Assembly (NCBI RefSeq): GCF_001636405.1
Contig: NZ_KV440950.1
Location: forward strand, 4,506,778-4,570,777
Source: Peribacillus frigoritolerans
GTDB taxonomy: Bacteria; Bacillota; Bacilli; Bacillales; DSM-1321
Length of the DNA: 64,000 nt
Direction of reading: 5' to 3'
Shown one piece after another: positions 8,777 to 17,022 of the stretch. The translations under genes were made by a program, and so were the position numbers. Each line of letters begins with the position of its first letter. Positions within the stretch are counted from its first letter, which is position 1. The notes below the pieces were generated by a model. That model was not told where the DNA came from, made no database searches, and worked only from the letters and a program-made list of their open reading frames with translations.

Positions 8777-9922
8777 ATGGCAGAGTTAGTGTTAGATCAT
8801 ATATTCAAGATTTATGATAAAAAGGTGACGGCTGTTAAAGACTTCAACCTTCGTGTTGCCGATAAGGAATTCATCGTTTTTGTGGGACCTTCAGGTTGCG
8901 GTAAATCAACGACATTAAGGATGATTGCCGGACTGGAAGACATTTCCCAAGGGGATTTATACATAGACGGCAAGCGAGTCAATGATGTCCCCCCTAAAGA
9001 TCGCGATATTGCGATGGTTTTCCAGAACTATGCCTTATATCCTCATATGTCTGTATTTGACAATATGGCATTCGGATTAAAGCTCAGGAAAACGCCAAAA
9101 GCTGAAATCAAGCAAAGAGTAAATGAAGCGGCAAGGATTCTCGGACTTGAAGAGCTGCTAAACAGGAAACCTAAAGCGCTTTCAGGTGGTCAGCGCCAGC
9201 GTGTTGCACTTGGCCGTGCAATTGTAAGGGACGCAAAAGTTTTCTTGATGGATGAGCCATTATCCAATCTCGACGCAAAACTGCGGGTTCAAATGCGCGC
9301 GGAAATAGCTAAACTGCATAAACGGCTCGACACCACAACGATATATGTCACACATGACCAAACAGAGGCAATGACCATGGCGACACGTCTTGTTGTAATG
9401 AAAGATGGTATCATCCAACAGGTCGGTGCTCCAAAGGATGTTTATGAGAAACCAATAAACGTGTTTGTCGGCGGCTTTATCGGATCGCCTGCCATGAACT
9501 TCTTTACCGGAACATTAAAAGAAGGCACAATCAAAATAGGCGAACAAACGCTTGAAATACCTGAATTTAAGATGAAAATGCTACGTGATCAAGGATATGT
9601 CGGAAAAGAAGTAATCCTTGGCATCCGTCCGGAAGATTTCCATAATGAAGGAGCTTATTTCACGGAGTCCCCTAACACTACATTCACGACCCAAATTGAT
9701 GTAGCCGAACTCATGGGCGCGGAGATCATGCTCTACTCCACTTTAGAGGGGCAGGACTTCGTTGCAAGGGTCGATGCCAATAACATTATCCAGGCAGGCG
9801 AAAAGATCGAACTTGCCCTCGACATGAATAAAGCGCACTTTTTTGATAAAGGGACCGAACATCGCATTTTGGTTGAAGAAGATGAACTGATGCAGGAAAG
9901 CATGAAGTTATCTGCAAATTAA
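8777..9922 (+). CDS. msmX: multi-sugar ABC importer ATPase MsmX
   Basis: A 381-residue carbohydrate-importer ATPase of the MsmX/UgpC group, which in Bacillus serves several sugar importers whose own operons lack an ATPase. Motifs: Walker A GPSGCGKST near residue 36, Q-loop MVFQNYALYPHM, signature LSGGQRQRVALGRAI, Walker B FLMDEPLSNLDAKL, H-loop VTHDQTEAMTM, and a C-terminal TOBE-type region that includes GIRPEDF. There are no permease or binding-protein genes beside it, as expected for a shared ATPase. The start is preceded by AAAAGGGGGA. Confidence 0.95.
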   Translation: MAELVLDHIFKIYDKKVTAVKDFNLRVADKEFIVFVGPSGCGKSTTLRMIAGLEDISQGDLYIDGKRVNDVPPKDRDIAMVFQNYALYPHMSVFDNMAFGLKLRKTPKAEIKQRVNEAARILGLEELLNRKPKALSGGQRQRVALGRAIVRDAKVFLMDEPLSNLDAKLRVQMRAEIAKLHKRLDTTTIYVTHDQTEAMTMATRLVVMKDGIIQQVGAPKDVYEKPINVFVGGFIGSPAMNFFTGTLKEGTIKIGEQTLEIPEFKMKMLRDQGYVGKEVILGIRPEDFHNEGAYFTESPNTTFTTQIDVAELMGAEIMLYSTLEGQDFVARVDANNIIQAGEKIELALDMNKAHFFDKGTEHRILVEEDELMQESMKLSAN

Positions 9923-9927
9923 AAATG

Positions 9928-9954
9928 AAAAGACCCATTCAATATGGGTCTTTT
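9928..9954 (+). terminator. terminator after msmX
   Basis: AAAAGACCCAT pairs with ATGGGTCTTTT around a short loop, immediately after the msmX stop codon. Confidence 0.85.
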
Positions 9955-9979
9955 AACGTTTATTCAAATAAAGGGAGAT

Positions 9980-10222
9980 TCATTCCTGGACCAATACCAC
10001 TTCATCATGTCCGCATTCAGGGCATTTCATGAGATGGGGGCATTGCCCTTTTTGAAGGGATTGAGGGTATCCGTCGTTTTCTTTAAGTATGTCGATATCC
10101 ATATAAGCACTGTAATCATCAGCATAATCCATGAATTTCCCTTTATCCTCAAGTTCACTGCCGCATTCCGGGCAATCCACATGAATTTTTCTTAGGCCGT
10201 TGCAAAGCGGGCATATAGACAT
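9980..10222 (-). CDS. small zinc-ribbon-like protein
   Basis: An 80-residue protein with CPLC at residue 4, CPEC near 17 and CPEC near 66, plus His in QCPHLMK. The CxxC pairs predict one or two zinc-binding ribbons. No enzyme domain is present. AGGAGGAAAAACA precedes the ATG. It sits between msmX and fumC and is transcribed on the - strand downstream of fumC, but a hairpin at 10294-10319 separates the two. Confidence 0.78.
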   Translation of the reverse strand: MSICPLCNGLRKIHVDCPECGSELEDKGKFMDYADDYSAYMDIDILKENDGYPQSLQKGQCPHLMKCPECGHDEVVLVQE

Positions 10223-10293
10223 TGTTTTTCCTCCTGTTCCCGATACTTATGATTTCAGTATTTGTCGATTCCATTATTTTAACACATGGAAAC

Positions 10294-10319
10294 ACCCTCC
10301 CTAATGCTAGAGGGAGGGT
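10294..10319 (-). terminator. hairpin downstream of fumC
   Basis: ACCCTCCCT (10294-10302) pairs with AGGGAGGGT (10311-10319) with an 8-base loop, 13 bases past the fumC stop. The tail is not very U-rich, so termination may be partial. Confidence 0.6.
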
Positions 10320-10331
10320 ACTTCCATCCAA

Positions 10332-11714
10332 TTATTTATTAACCATGTTAGCAGGATCGACCCATGCTTTGAATTCATCTTCCGTCAGGAACCCCAGTTT
10401 CAACGCCGCTTCTTTTAACGTGGAGTTGTCCTTGAAGGCAGTTTTGGCGATCTTGGCTGCTTTTTCATAACCGATATGCGGGTTCAATGCTGTTACCAGC
10501 ATAAGGGAACGCTCTACATTTTCTTTGATCTTATCTTCATTTGCAGTGATGCCAACCGCACAATTATCGTTGAAGGAATGAATGCCTTCCGTCAATAATT
10601 TGACCGTTTGCAGGAAGTTATAGATGATGACTGGTTTGAATACATTCAATTCAAAGTTACCTTGGCTTGCTGCAAAGCTAATTGTAGCATCGTTACCCAC
10701 GATTTGTGTCGCAATCATGGTAAGCGCTTCACTTTGGGTCGGATTGACTTTACCTGGCATGATGGAGCTGCCCGGCTCGTTTTCCGGAATGGCTATTTCT
10801 CCGATTCCGCTTCTAGGTCCACTTGCCAGCCATCTGACATCGTTCGCAATTTTCATTAAATCCGCCGCCAATGCTTTCAAAGCACCGTGTGCATAGACGA
10901 TTTCGTTATGGCTAGTCAATGCATGGAACTTATTATCAGATGTGACAAAAGGATATCCTGTATCCGCTGCAATTTGTTTGGCAGAAAGTCCCGGGAATTC
11001 TTTCTTTGTATTGATTCCGGTTCCTACAGCCGTTCCGCCTAGAGCAAGGTTCAATAGTTTTTGGCTGCTTTCCTCAATCATCGCCAAATCTTTATCGAGC
11101 ATCGCTTTCCAACCGGAAATTTCTTGTCCTAATGTTAATGGTGTAGCATCTTGAAGATGTGTCCGGCCGATTTTCACGACATCCCAAAATTCTTTTTCTT
11201 TTGTATCGAATGTATCACGAAGTGCTTTGATGGCAGGAACCAATTTTTCAGCGACTTCCATAAAGGCTGCAATATGCATGGCGGTCGGGAAAGTATCATT
11301 TGAGCTTTGTGCCTTGTTAACATCATCATTCGGATGAAGGATTTCCGATTCACCATTTTCTTTTAACCATTCATTCCCTTTGTTAGCGACCACTTCATTC
11401 ACGTTCATATTACTTTGCGTACCGCTTCCCGTTTGCCACACTACAAGCGGGAAATGTTCATCAAGCGTACCTTCAAGGATTTCGCCGCAAATCTTGACGA
11501 TGGCGTTCTTTTTAACTTCGGAAAGGTCACCAAGATCATAGTTCACCTTTGCAGCAGCTTGTTTAACGTATGCAAATGCACGAACCAATTCAATCGGCAT
11601 TTTTTCGTTACCGATTTTGAAATTGTTACGGCTTCTCTCAGTTTGTGCTCCCCAATATTTATCAGCAGGAACTTTCACTTCACCCATCGTATCTCGTTCG
11701 ATTCTGTATTCCAT
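10332..11714 (-). CDS. fumC: class II fumarate hydratase FumC
   Basis: A 460-residue iron-independent fumarase of the citric acid cycle, converting fumarate to malate in the cytosol as a homotetramer. The family signature [11 protein letters not shown] is present, together with [13 protein letters not shown] and [16 protein letters not shown], which form the shared active site of the aspartase/fumarase superfamily. Length equals the usual 460 or so. The start is the ATG at 11714 with AGGAGGAGAACAC before it; the longer frame to 11744 adds ten residues with no ribosome site. It appears monocistronic. Confidence 0.96.
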   Translation of the reverse strand: MEYRIERDTMGEVKVPADKYWGAQTERSRNNFKIGNEKMPIELVRAFAYVKQAAAKVNYDLGDLSEVKKNAIVKICGEILEGTLDEHFPLVVWQTGSGTQSNMNVNEVVANKGNEWLKENGESEILHPNDDVNKAQSSNDTFPTAMHIAAFMEVAEKLVPAIKALRDTFDTKEKEFWDVVKIGRTHLQDATPLTLGQEISGWKAMLDKDLAMIEESSQKLLNLALGGTAVGTGINTKKEFPGLSAKQIAADTGYPFVTSDNKFHALTSHNEIVYAHGALKALAADLMKIANDVRWLASGPRSGIGEIAIPENEPGSSIMPGKVNPTQSEALTMIATQIVGNDATISFAASQGNFELNVFKPVIIYNFLQTVKLLTEGIHSFNDNCAVGITANEDKIKENVERSLMLVTALNPHIGYEKAAKIAKTAFKDNSTLKEAALKLGFLTEDEFKAWVDPANMVNK

Positions 11715-11988
11715 GTGTTCTCCTCCTAAGTTTGCACTATTCATTGAAGAATTTTTGCATATGAAATGAATAATGTCGGATTATTCTTTCTCTCCATACA
11801 TTGTACAAACTTTATTATTTTAAAGCAAAAATATCCCGCTGACCCTTTCCATATTTCTGGAAAATCCTAGACCATTCATATTTAGATGAAAATTTGGATA
11901 TTCTTTTTTGACACATAAAGTGTAGGCACCTCTAGGCTTCAATTGACCTGGCCATGAACACAAACACATCATCACCCCCAAAATGTCC

Positions 11989-12017
11989 TTGACAGCGTTT
12001 TGTATATATAGTAAATT
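11989..12017 (+). promoter_or_regulatory. promoter of the metIC leader
   Basis: TTGACA at 11989-11994, a 17-base spacer and TAAATT at 12012-12017, placed about 25 bases before the S-box aptamer. The -10 box is imperfect. Confidence 0.6.
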
Positions 12018-12042
12018 CAAAAGAAATTGAATAATCTAAACT

Positions 12043-12152
12043 CTTATCGAGAGAGGTAGAGGGAATGGCCCGATGACACCTCAGCAACCTTCATTTGTTT
12101 CAAACCAATGAAAAGGTGCTAATTCCACAAGTTTATAAACTTGGAAGATAAG
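12043..12152 (+). promoter_or_regulatory. SAM-I (S-box) riboswitch of metIC
   Basis: CTTATC (12043-12048) pairs with GATAAG (12147-12152). Conserved blocks GAGAGAGGTAGAGGGA, CGATGACACCTCAGCAACC and GGTGCTAATTCC are seen in order. It precedes two methionine biosynthesis genes, as expected for this riboswitch class. It differs in loop sequence from the metNPQ copy at 2560. Confidence 0.95.
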
Positions 12153-12177
12153 AAGAATGACTCGTCCCTACTTAATC

Positions 12178-12209
12178 AAAGTCTTCTTCTTAAAGAAGAC
12201 TTTTTTTTA
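12178..12209 (+). terminator. riboswitch-controlled terminator before metI
   Basis: AAGTCTTCTT pairs with AAGAAGACTT and is followed by TTTTTTTAT; it is the off-state terminator of the S-box leader. Confidence 0.9.
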
Positions 12210-12240
12210 TTTTATTTAACTCAAAGGAGCAGTGAAAACC

Positions 12241-13353
12241 ATGTATAAACCTGAAACATATCTTGCTCAATTAGGAAATCGCAGTGAAACGGCGACAGGA
12301 ACAGTCAATCCGCCGGTATACTTTTCAACAGCTTTTCGCCACGAAGGAATCGGTCAATCGACGGGATTCGACTACACAAGGACAGGTAACCCTACCCGCC
12401 AGCTATTGGAGCGATCCATCGCCGATCTGGAAAAAGGAGACCAAGGCTATGCCTGCAGTTCAGGAATGGCCGCCATCTCCACTATACTCGCCCTTTTTAA
12501 ATCCGGGGATGCGTGGATTGTCAGTGAAGATCTTTATGGCGGTACATATCGGCTGTTAGAACAAGGTTTTAAAAAATGGGGATTGCAGTGTGACTATGTA
12601 AACACTTGTTGTTTGGAGGATATCGAAAAAGCCATCACTCCTCACACGAAAGCCATCTTCATCGAAACTCCCACTAACCCTCTTATGCAGCAAACGGATA
12701 TTAGCGCCGTTGCCGCATTGGCTAAACGATATAATTTATTGCTAATCGTTGATAACACTTTTTACACGCCTCTTATTCAACAACCCATCTTGCTTGGAGC
12801 TGATATTGTGATCCACAGTGCAACCAAGTATCTCGGTGGTCATAATGATGTGCTCGCCGGACTGATCGTTGCTAGCGGCGCTGAATTATGTGATGCACTT
12901 GCCTTCCATCATAATGGCACTGGAGCTGTCTTGAGCCCATTTGATTCTTGGCTGTTGATGCGCGGAATGAAAACCCTGGCATTGCGGATGGAGCGGCATG
13001 AAAAGAATGCCAAGATACTTGTAGATTACTTATCGGAGCATGATTGTGTTACGGACGTATTGTATCCAGGCCGGGGCGGCATGATTTCTTTCCGCATCAT
13101 TGATGAAGCGGCGGTCAACCCATTTTTACAATCGCTCTCATTAATTTCCTTTGCAGAAAGCCTGGGAGGGGTTGAAAGCTTCATCACCTATCCTGCCACA
13201 CAAACACATGCCGATATACCGCTTGAAGTCAGAACGGCAAACGGGGTTTGTAACCGACTGCTCCGCTTCTCCGTTGGCATCGAGGATAGCGACGATTTGA
13301 TTGGTGACTTGCAGCAAGCATTCGCACATGTAAAAAGGGAGGCACTACGATGA
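12241..13353 (+). CDS. metI: cystathionine gamma-synthase / O-acetylhomoserine thiolyase MetI
   Basis: A 370-residue PLP enzyme that joins an activated homoserine to cysteine or sulfide in methionine synthesis. The PLP lysine lies in IHSATKYLGGH, with the phosphate-binding SSGMAAIS block near residue 75 and FDYTRTGNPTR near 43. The start is the ATG at 12241: AAAGGAG at 12223-12229 lies a proper distance away, while a GTG at 12232 is too close. Its end overlaps metC by four bases (ATGA), so the two are translationally coupled and both under the S-box leader. Confidence 0.95.
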   Translation: MYKPETYLAQLGNRSETATGTVNPPVYFSTAFRHEGIGQSTGFDYTRTGNPTRQLLERSIADLEKGDQGYACSSGMAAISTILALFKSGDAWIVSEDLYGGTYRLLEQGFKKWGLQCDYVNTCCLEDIEKAITPHTKAIFIETPTNPLMQQTDISAVAALAKRYNLLLIVDNTFYTPLIQQPILLGADIVIHSATKYLGGHNDVLAGLIVASGAELCDALAFHHNGTGAVLSPFDSWLLMRGMKTLALRMERHEKNAKILVDYLSEHDCVTDVLYPGRGGMISFRIIDEAAVNPFLQSLSLISFAESLGGVESFITYPATQTHADIPLEVRTANGVCNRLLRFSVGIEDSDDLIGDLQQAFAHVKREALR

Positions 13354-14531
13354 CAGATCAAGATTTTAGCTTTGAAACGAAATTACTTCATAATCAACAT
13401 AAATTCGATCCGGCAACGGGCGGTGTGAGCGTCCCCATCCAGCATGCATCGACTTTCCATCAATCCGATATCGATCAATTCGGCAAATATGACTACAGCA
13501 GAAGCGGGAACCCAACCCGCGAGGCACTTGAAGACATCATTGCCGAACTTGAGGAAGGCACTCACGGCTTTGCCTTTTCATCAGGTATGGCTGCCATTTC
13601 AACAGCCTTCCTGCTATTGTCTGCCGGGGATCATATCGTCATTTCCGAAGATGTGTATGGCGGAACGTTCAGGATGGTCACAAGCGTATTGAACCGTTTC
13701 AATATTGAGCATACCTTCGTTGACATGACGGACCTTGAAAGTGTCAAAGCGGCGGTTCAGCCAAATACCAGGGCCATATACATTGAAACGCCTTCAAATC
13801 CTTTACTTAAAGTGACCGATATTCAAGCTGTATGTGATATCGCAAAAAAAGCCGGTGCCTTAAGTTTTGTTGATAATACATTCTTGACGCCCGCATTGCA
13901 AAAACCGCTGAATCTGGGCGCTGATGTTGTCCTTCATAGCGCGACGAAGTTTTTATCCGGACATAGTGATGTGGTAGCTGGGCTTGCGGTCGTGAAAGAT
14001 CCGGAATTGGCGGCAAGACTCGGTTCGCTTCAAAACTCCTTTGGAGCGGTCCTTGGTGTCCAGGATGCCTGGCTCGTAATGAGAGGCTTGAAAACCTTGT
14101 CAGTTAGAATGGAACATTCACAAAAAGGGGCAGAAAAGATTGCAGCCTACTTAAAGGAGCAGCCCTTGGTGAAAAAAGTGTATTATCCCGGCCTAGCCGA
14201 TCATCCACAGCACGCCATCCAGAAAGGCCAGTCACTCGGAGCAGGGGCGGTCCTATCATTTGAATTGGAAAGTGAGGAAATCTTCCGTTCCTTCGTGAAC
14301 ACAGTCGAGCTCCCTGTTTTTGCCGTAAGCCTGGGAGCGGTAGAATCCATATTATCCTACCCGGCCAAAATGTCCCATGCGGCCATGCCTGCTGATGAAA
14401 GGGAAAAGCGAGGCATCACGAATAGCTTGCTCCGCCTCTCTGTCGGACTGGAAAATCCGGACGATTTAATCAAGGACTTCGAAGCTGCCCTCGTCAATAT
14501 TGCCAAAGGGGAAGCAATTGCTGCAAAATGA
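13350..14531 (+). CDS. metC: cystathionine beta-lyase MetC
   Basis: A 393-residue PLP enzyme that cleaves cystathionine to homocysteine, the step after MetI. It belongs to the same fold as MetI: YDYSRSGNPTR, SSGMAAISTAF and the lysine in LHSATKFLSGHSD are all visible. The start overlaps the metI stop, with GGGAGG inside the metI 3' end. A terminator follows. MetI and MetC together form the transsulfuration branch of methionine biosynthesis, complementing the importer at 2.7 kb. Confidence 0.95.
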   Translation: MTDQDFSFETKLLHNQHKFDPATGGVSVPIQHASTFHQSDIDQFGKYDYSRSGNPTREALEDIIAELEEGTHGFAFSSGMAAISTAFLLLSAGDHIVISEDVYGGTFRMVTSVLNRFNIEHTFVDMTDLESVKAAVQPNTRAIYIETPSNPLLKVTDIQAVCDIAKKAGALSFVDNTFLTPALQKPLNLGADVVLHSATKFLSGHSDVVAGLAVVKDPELAARLGSLQNSFGAVLGVQDAWLVMRGLKTLSVRMEHSQKGAEKIAAYLKEQPLVKKVYYPGLADHPQHAIQKGQSLGAGAVLSFELESEEIFRSFVNTVELPVFAVSLGAVESILSYPAKMSHAAMPADEREKRGITNSLLRLSVGLENPDDLIKDFEAALVNIAKGEAIAAK

Positions 14532-14541
14532 TTAAAGTAGT

Positions 14542-14573
14542 GGGTGCCTCATATTTTATGGGCACCTTTTTTA
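14542..14573 (+). terminator. terminator after metC
   Basis: GGTGCC pairs with GGCACC around a loop of about 14 bases, followed by TTTTTTATT. Confidence 0.85.
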
Positions 14574-14584
14574 TTCCATCAATA

Positions 14585-14612
14585 AGAGAAGACCATCGAT
14601 TTCCCGATGGCC
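14585..14612 (-). terminator. terminator after rpmEB
   Basis: On the - strand GGCCATCG pairs with CGATGGTC (one G-U) around a 6-base loop, followed by TTCTCTTATT. Confidence 0.6.
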
Positions 14613-14618
14613 TAACTC

Positions 14619-14867
14619 TCATTTCTTCATATTATATTTATCCAGGAAGCGATCCACCCGTCCGCCTTTTTCAGCAAACTTCTGCTTTCCTGTATAATAA
14701 GGGTGCGTATCCGAGCTGATTTCCACTTTTAATAAGGGATATGTTTGGCCGTCTTCCCAAACGATTGTTTCATTGGACGTCTTAGTGGAGCCTGTCAAAA
14801 ATTTATACCCACTGTTGGTATCCATGAATACCACTTGTTGATAATCGGGATGAATTTCTTGTTTCAC
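14619..14867 (-). CDS. rpmEB: ribosomal protein L31 type B (zinc-free form)
   Basis: An 82-residue L31 paralogue of the zinc-independent class: it starts [13 protein letters not shown] and lacks the CxxC pairs of the zinc-binding form. In B. subtilis this paralogue (YtiA) replaces the zinc form on the ribosome when zinc is short and frees zinc for other uses. The start is GTG at 14867; GAGGTGATA lies just before it, and the GTG at 14876 is itself part of that ribosome site. A Zur-like box lies about 35 bases upstream, which fits zinc-starvation control. Confidence 0.92.
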   Translation of the reverse strand: MKQEIHPDYQQVVFMDTNSGYKFLTGSTKTSNETIVWEDGQTYPLLKVEISSDTHPYYTGKQKFAEKGGRVDRFLDKYNMKK

Positions 14868-14900
14868 TATTATCACCTCATCGTCAGTATAGGTATATCT

Positions 14901-14921
14901 TAAACGTAATGATTACTATTA
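14901..14921 (-). promoter_or_regulatory. Zur-like operator of rpmEB
   Basis: The palindrome centred on CGTAATGATTAC matches the Bacillus Zur box (AAATCGTAATnATTACGATTT) at about 16 of 20 informative positions. It lies upstream of the zinc-free L31 gene, a known Zur target in B. subtilis. The match was judged by eye. Confidence 0.75.
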
Positions 14922-14936
14922 TCAATCATTATGCTT

Positions 14937-14961
14937 GAAGGTACCAAAAGTCGGTACCTTC
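14937..14961 (-). terminator. hairpin downstream of bmrD
   Basis: A perfect 9-base inverted repeat, GAAGGTACC with GGTACCTTC, and a 7-base loop. On the - strand it follows the bmrCD genes; the tail is not T-rich, so termination is uncertain. Confidence 0.4.
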
Positions 14962-15003
14962 ATTATAGTTTAATCTAGATGATCCACCCTTATTCCATTG
15001 TGT

Positions 15004-17022
15004 TCAGCCAGCCATGCCTTTATGCGGACCTGCCTGCAGTTCATACATTTGATAGTACTTCCCTTTCAGTTCCATTAATTCCTCATGTGTACCTTGCTCA
15101 GCAATCCGCCCTTTTTCCAGTACAAGAATTTGGTCGGCATTTTTTATCGTGGAAAGCCTATGTGCAATGATGAAGGTCGTTCTCCCTTTTTTCAGCACTT
15201 CCATACCCTCCTGGATAATTGCCTCGGTTTCGGTGTCGATGCTTGCTGTCGCTTCATCCAAGATCAATATGGCCGGATTGAATGCAAGGGCACGGGCAAA
15301 AGAGATTAGCTGACGCTGTCCGGAAGACAGCGTTCCGCCTTTTTCGATCACGGGCTCGTCAAGCCCTAAAGGAAGATGCTTCAGCACTTTGTCCCCCCCG
15401 ACATCTCTTAATGCTTTTTCAACCATTTCCCTTGTAATGCCTTTATGATTGAGACTGATATTGGAGGCGATGGTGCCAGTAAATAAATAGGGGTCCTGAA
15501 GGACGATCCCCATATGCTCCCTAAGCGTCTGATGGGGGATATCCAATATATTTCTGCCATCGATTTTGATCTGTCCTTCACTGCTGTCATAAAAGCGGAA
15601 TAATAAATTCATTATGGAGCTTTTTCCTGAACCGGTGTGGCCAACTAAAGCAACCGTTTCCCCCTGTTTAGCGGAGAAGGAAATGTCCCTTAACACATAT
15701 TCTTTATCCTTATAACCAAAAGAAACATTTTCGAATTGTACGTTTCCTTTGTATCTGGATATGTTTTCATCGCTGACTGCCAATCCCTTTTCATCCAATA
15801 AGCTGAACGTCCTCTCCCCTGCAACAAGCGCCTGTTCAAGATTAGCGAACTGATTGACGATTCCGTGAAGCGGATGTAGCAGGCGGCTGATCAAATCAAC
15901 AATTGCATACATCATCCCTAAGGAAACGGCCGAACCCACTGTAAGGGAAATACCGCCGAAATACCAGACGAAGGCCATCAGCGCCAAAACCTTAATGACG
16001 CCAATCAAGTTTCCACCCGTCAACGAGTTCAAATGGAGCATTTTATTTTGATAGGAAAAATGCTCCCGGTTCAGATTTTCAAAAGATTGCTTCGTCTCCT
16101 TTTCACGTCCAAATGCCTGAATGATGCTCATACCAGAAATGGATTCATTGATCATTCCATTAATATCGCTGACCCGTTCCCGAATGATGTGATTATATTT
16201 CGAGGCGAATTTACGGTATACCATCGTCCAGATAACGATGATCGGAATAAGTATAAGGCCAATGGTACCGACTCGTGGATCCAGAATAAACAAAGCAATT
16301 AGAACGCCGAAAATATTAATGGTACTCGAGAAGAAGTTGGCGAGCACGGTTACATATAATTCCCGGATCGCTTCCGTATCATTAGTGACCCTGGCTACAA
16401 CTTTACCCGCTGGCATATTATCGAAATAACGTATCGGCAAACGGGAAATATGCCTAAATATATCATTTCGCATCTTCTGTATGATTCGGTTCGCCGCTTT
16501 CTGTAAATAAAAACTCTGGCCATATTGAAAAATGGAGGAAAGGATGACAAGGCTGAAATAAAAAGCCACAAGCTTAATGATCCGCGGGATTTCCGGTTGA
16601 TAAAATCCCATCACTTCCTGACTCGTCAATTTCACTGCTTGCGCACGGTGCTCTTTCCCGTCTTTCTTGATGCTCAATGATTGGTTCTCCAAGGTTCTGC
16701 GCCCATCGATAGGGACAGCTTCATCTACGAAGACAAATTGATTGCCAACCTGCAGAACATGGACTTCCCTGCCTTTCTTCTCACCTTTTGCAAAGTAATC
16801 AGCACGTTTATACCAATTTCCATCATACTTAACTGCATCTTTTCCTTTACCTGCTTCATACCAGGAAGATTCGATGCCAAGTATATGTGAATCGATGATT
16901 TTCTTGGCAACGAAAGGACCCGTTAAATCGGCCGCTACCGAAAGAGCAAGCATGATCAGGGCGCCAATGATCAATTTTTTATAAAGGGCAGCATAATTAA
17001 AAAGTTTCTTTACGACCTTCAT
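15004..17022 (-). CDS. bmrD: heterodimeric ABC multidrug exporter subunit BmrD (YheH)
   Basis: A 672-residue half-transporter with six predicted membrane segments and a C-terminal ATPase domain. It has the long extracellular insert between the first two membrane helices (about residues 50-145) typical of YheH/BmrD and absent from most relatives. ATPase motifs: Walker A GHTGSGKSS, signature LSSGQRQLISFARAL, Walker B ILILDEATASID with the catalytic Glu intact. BmrC/BmrD exports drugs in B. subtilis and has been linked to sporulation timing. The start overlaps the bmrC stop (ATGA), so translation is coupled. Confidence 0.92.
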   Translation of the reverse strand: MKVVKKLFNYAALYKKLIIGALIMLALSVAADLTGPFVAKKIIDSHILGIESSWYEAGKGKDAVKYDGNWYKRADYFAKGEKKGREVHVLQVGNQFVFVDEAVPIDGRRTLENQSLSIKKDGKEHRAQAVKLTSQEVMGFYQPEIPRIIKLVAFYFSLVILSSIFQYGQSFYLQKAANRIIQKMRNDIFRHISRLPIRYFDNMPAGKVVARVTNDTEAIRELYVTVLANFFSSTINIFGVLIALFILDPRVGTIGLILIPIIVIWTMVYRKFASKYNHIIRERVSDINGMINESISGMSIIQAFGREKETKQSFENLNREHFSYQNKMLHLNSLTGGNLIGVIKVLALMAFVWYFGGISLTVGSAVSLGMMYAIVDLISRLLHPLHGIVNQFANLEQALVAGERTFSLLDEKGLAVSDENISRYKGNVQFENVSFGYKDKEYVLRDISFSAKQGETVALVGHTGSGKSSIMNLLFRFYDSSEGQIKIDGRNILDIPHQTLREHMGIVLQDPYLFTGTIASNISLNHKGITREMVEKALRDVGGDKVLKHLPLGLDEPVIEKGGTLSSGQRQLISFARALAFNPAILILDEATASIDTETEAIIQEGMEVLKKGRTTFIIAHRLSTIKNADQILVLEKGRIAEQGTHEELMELKGKYYQMYELQAGPHKGMAG

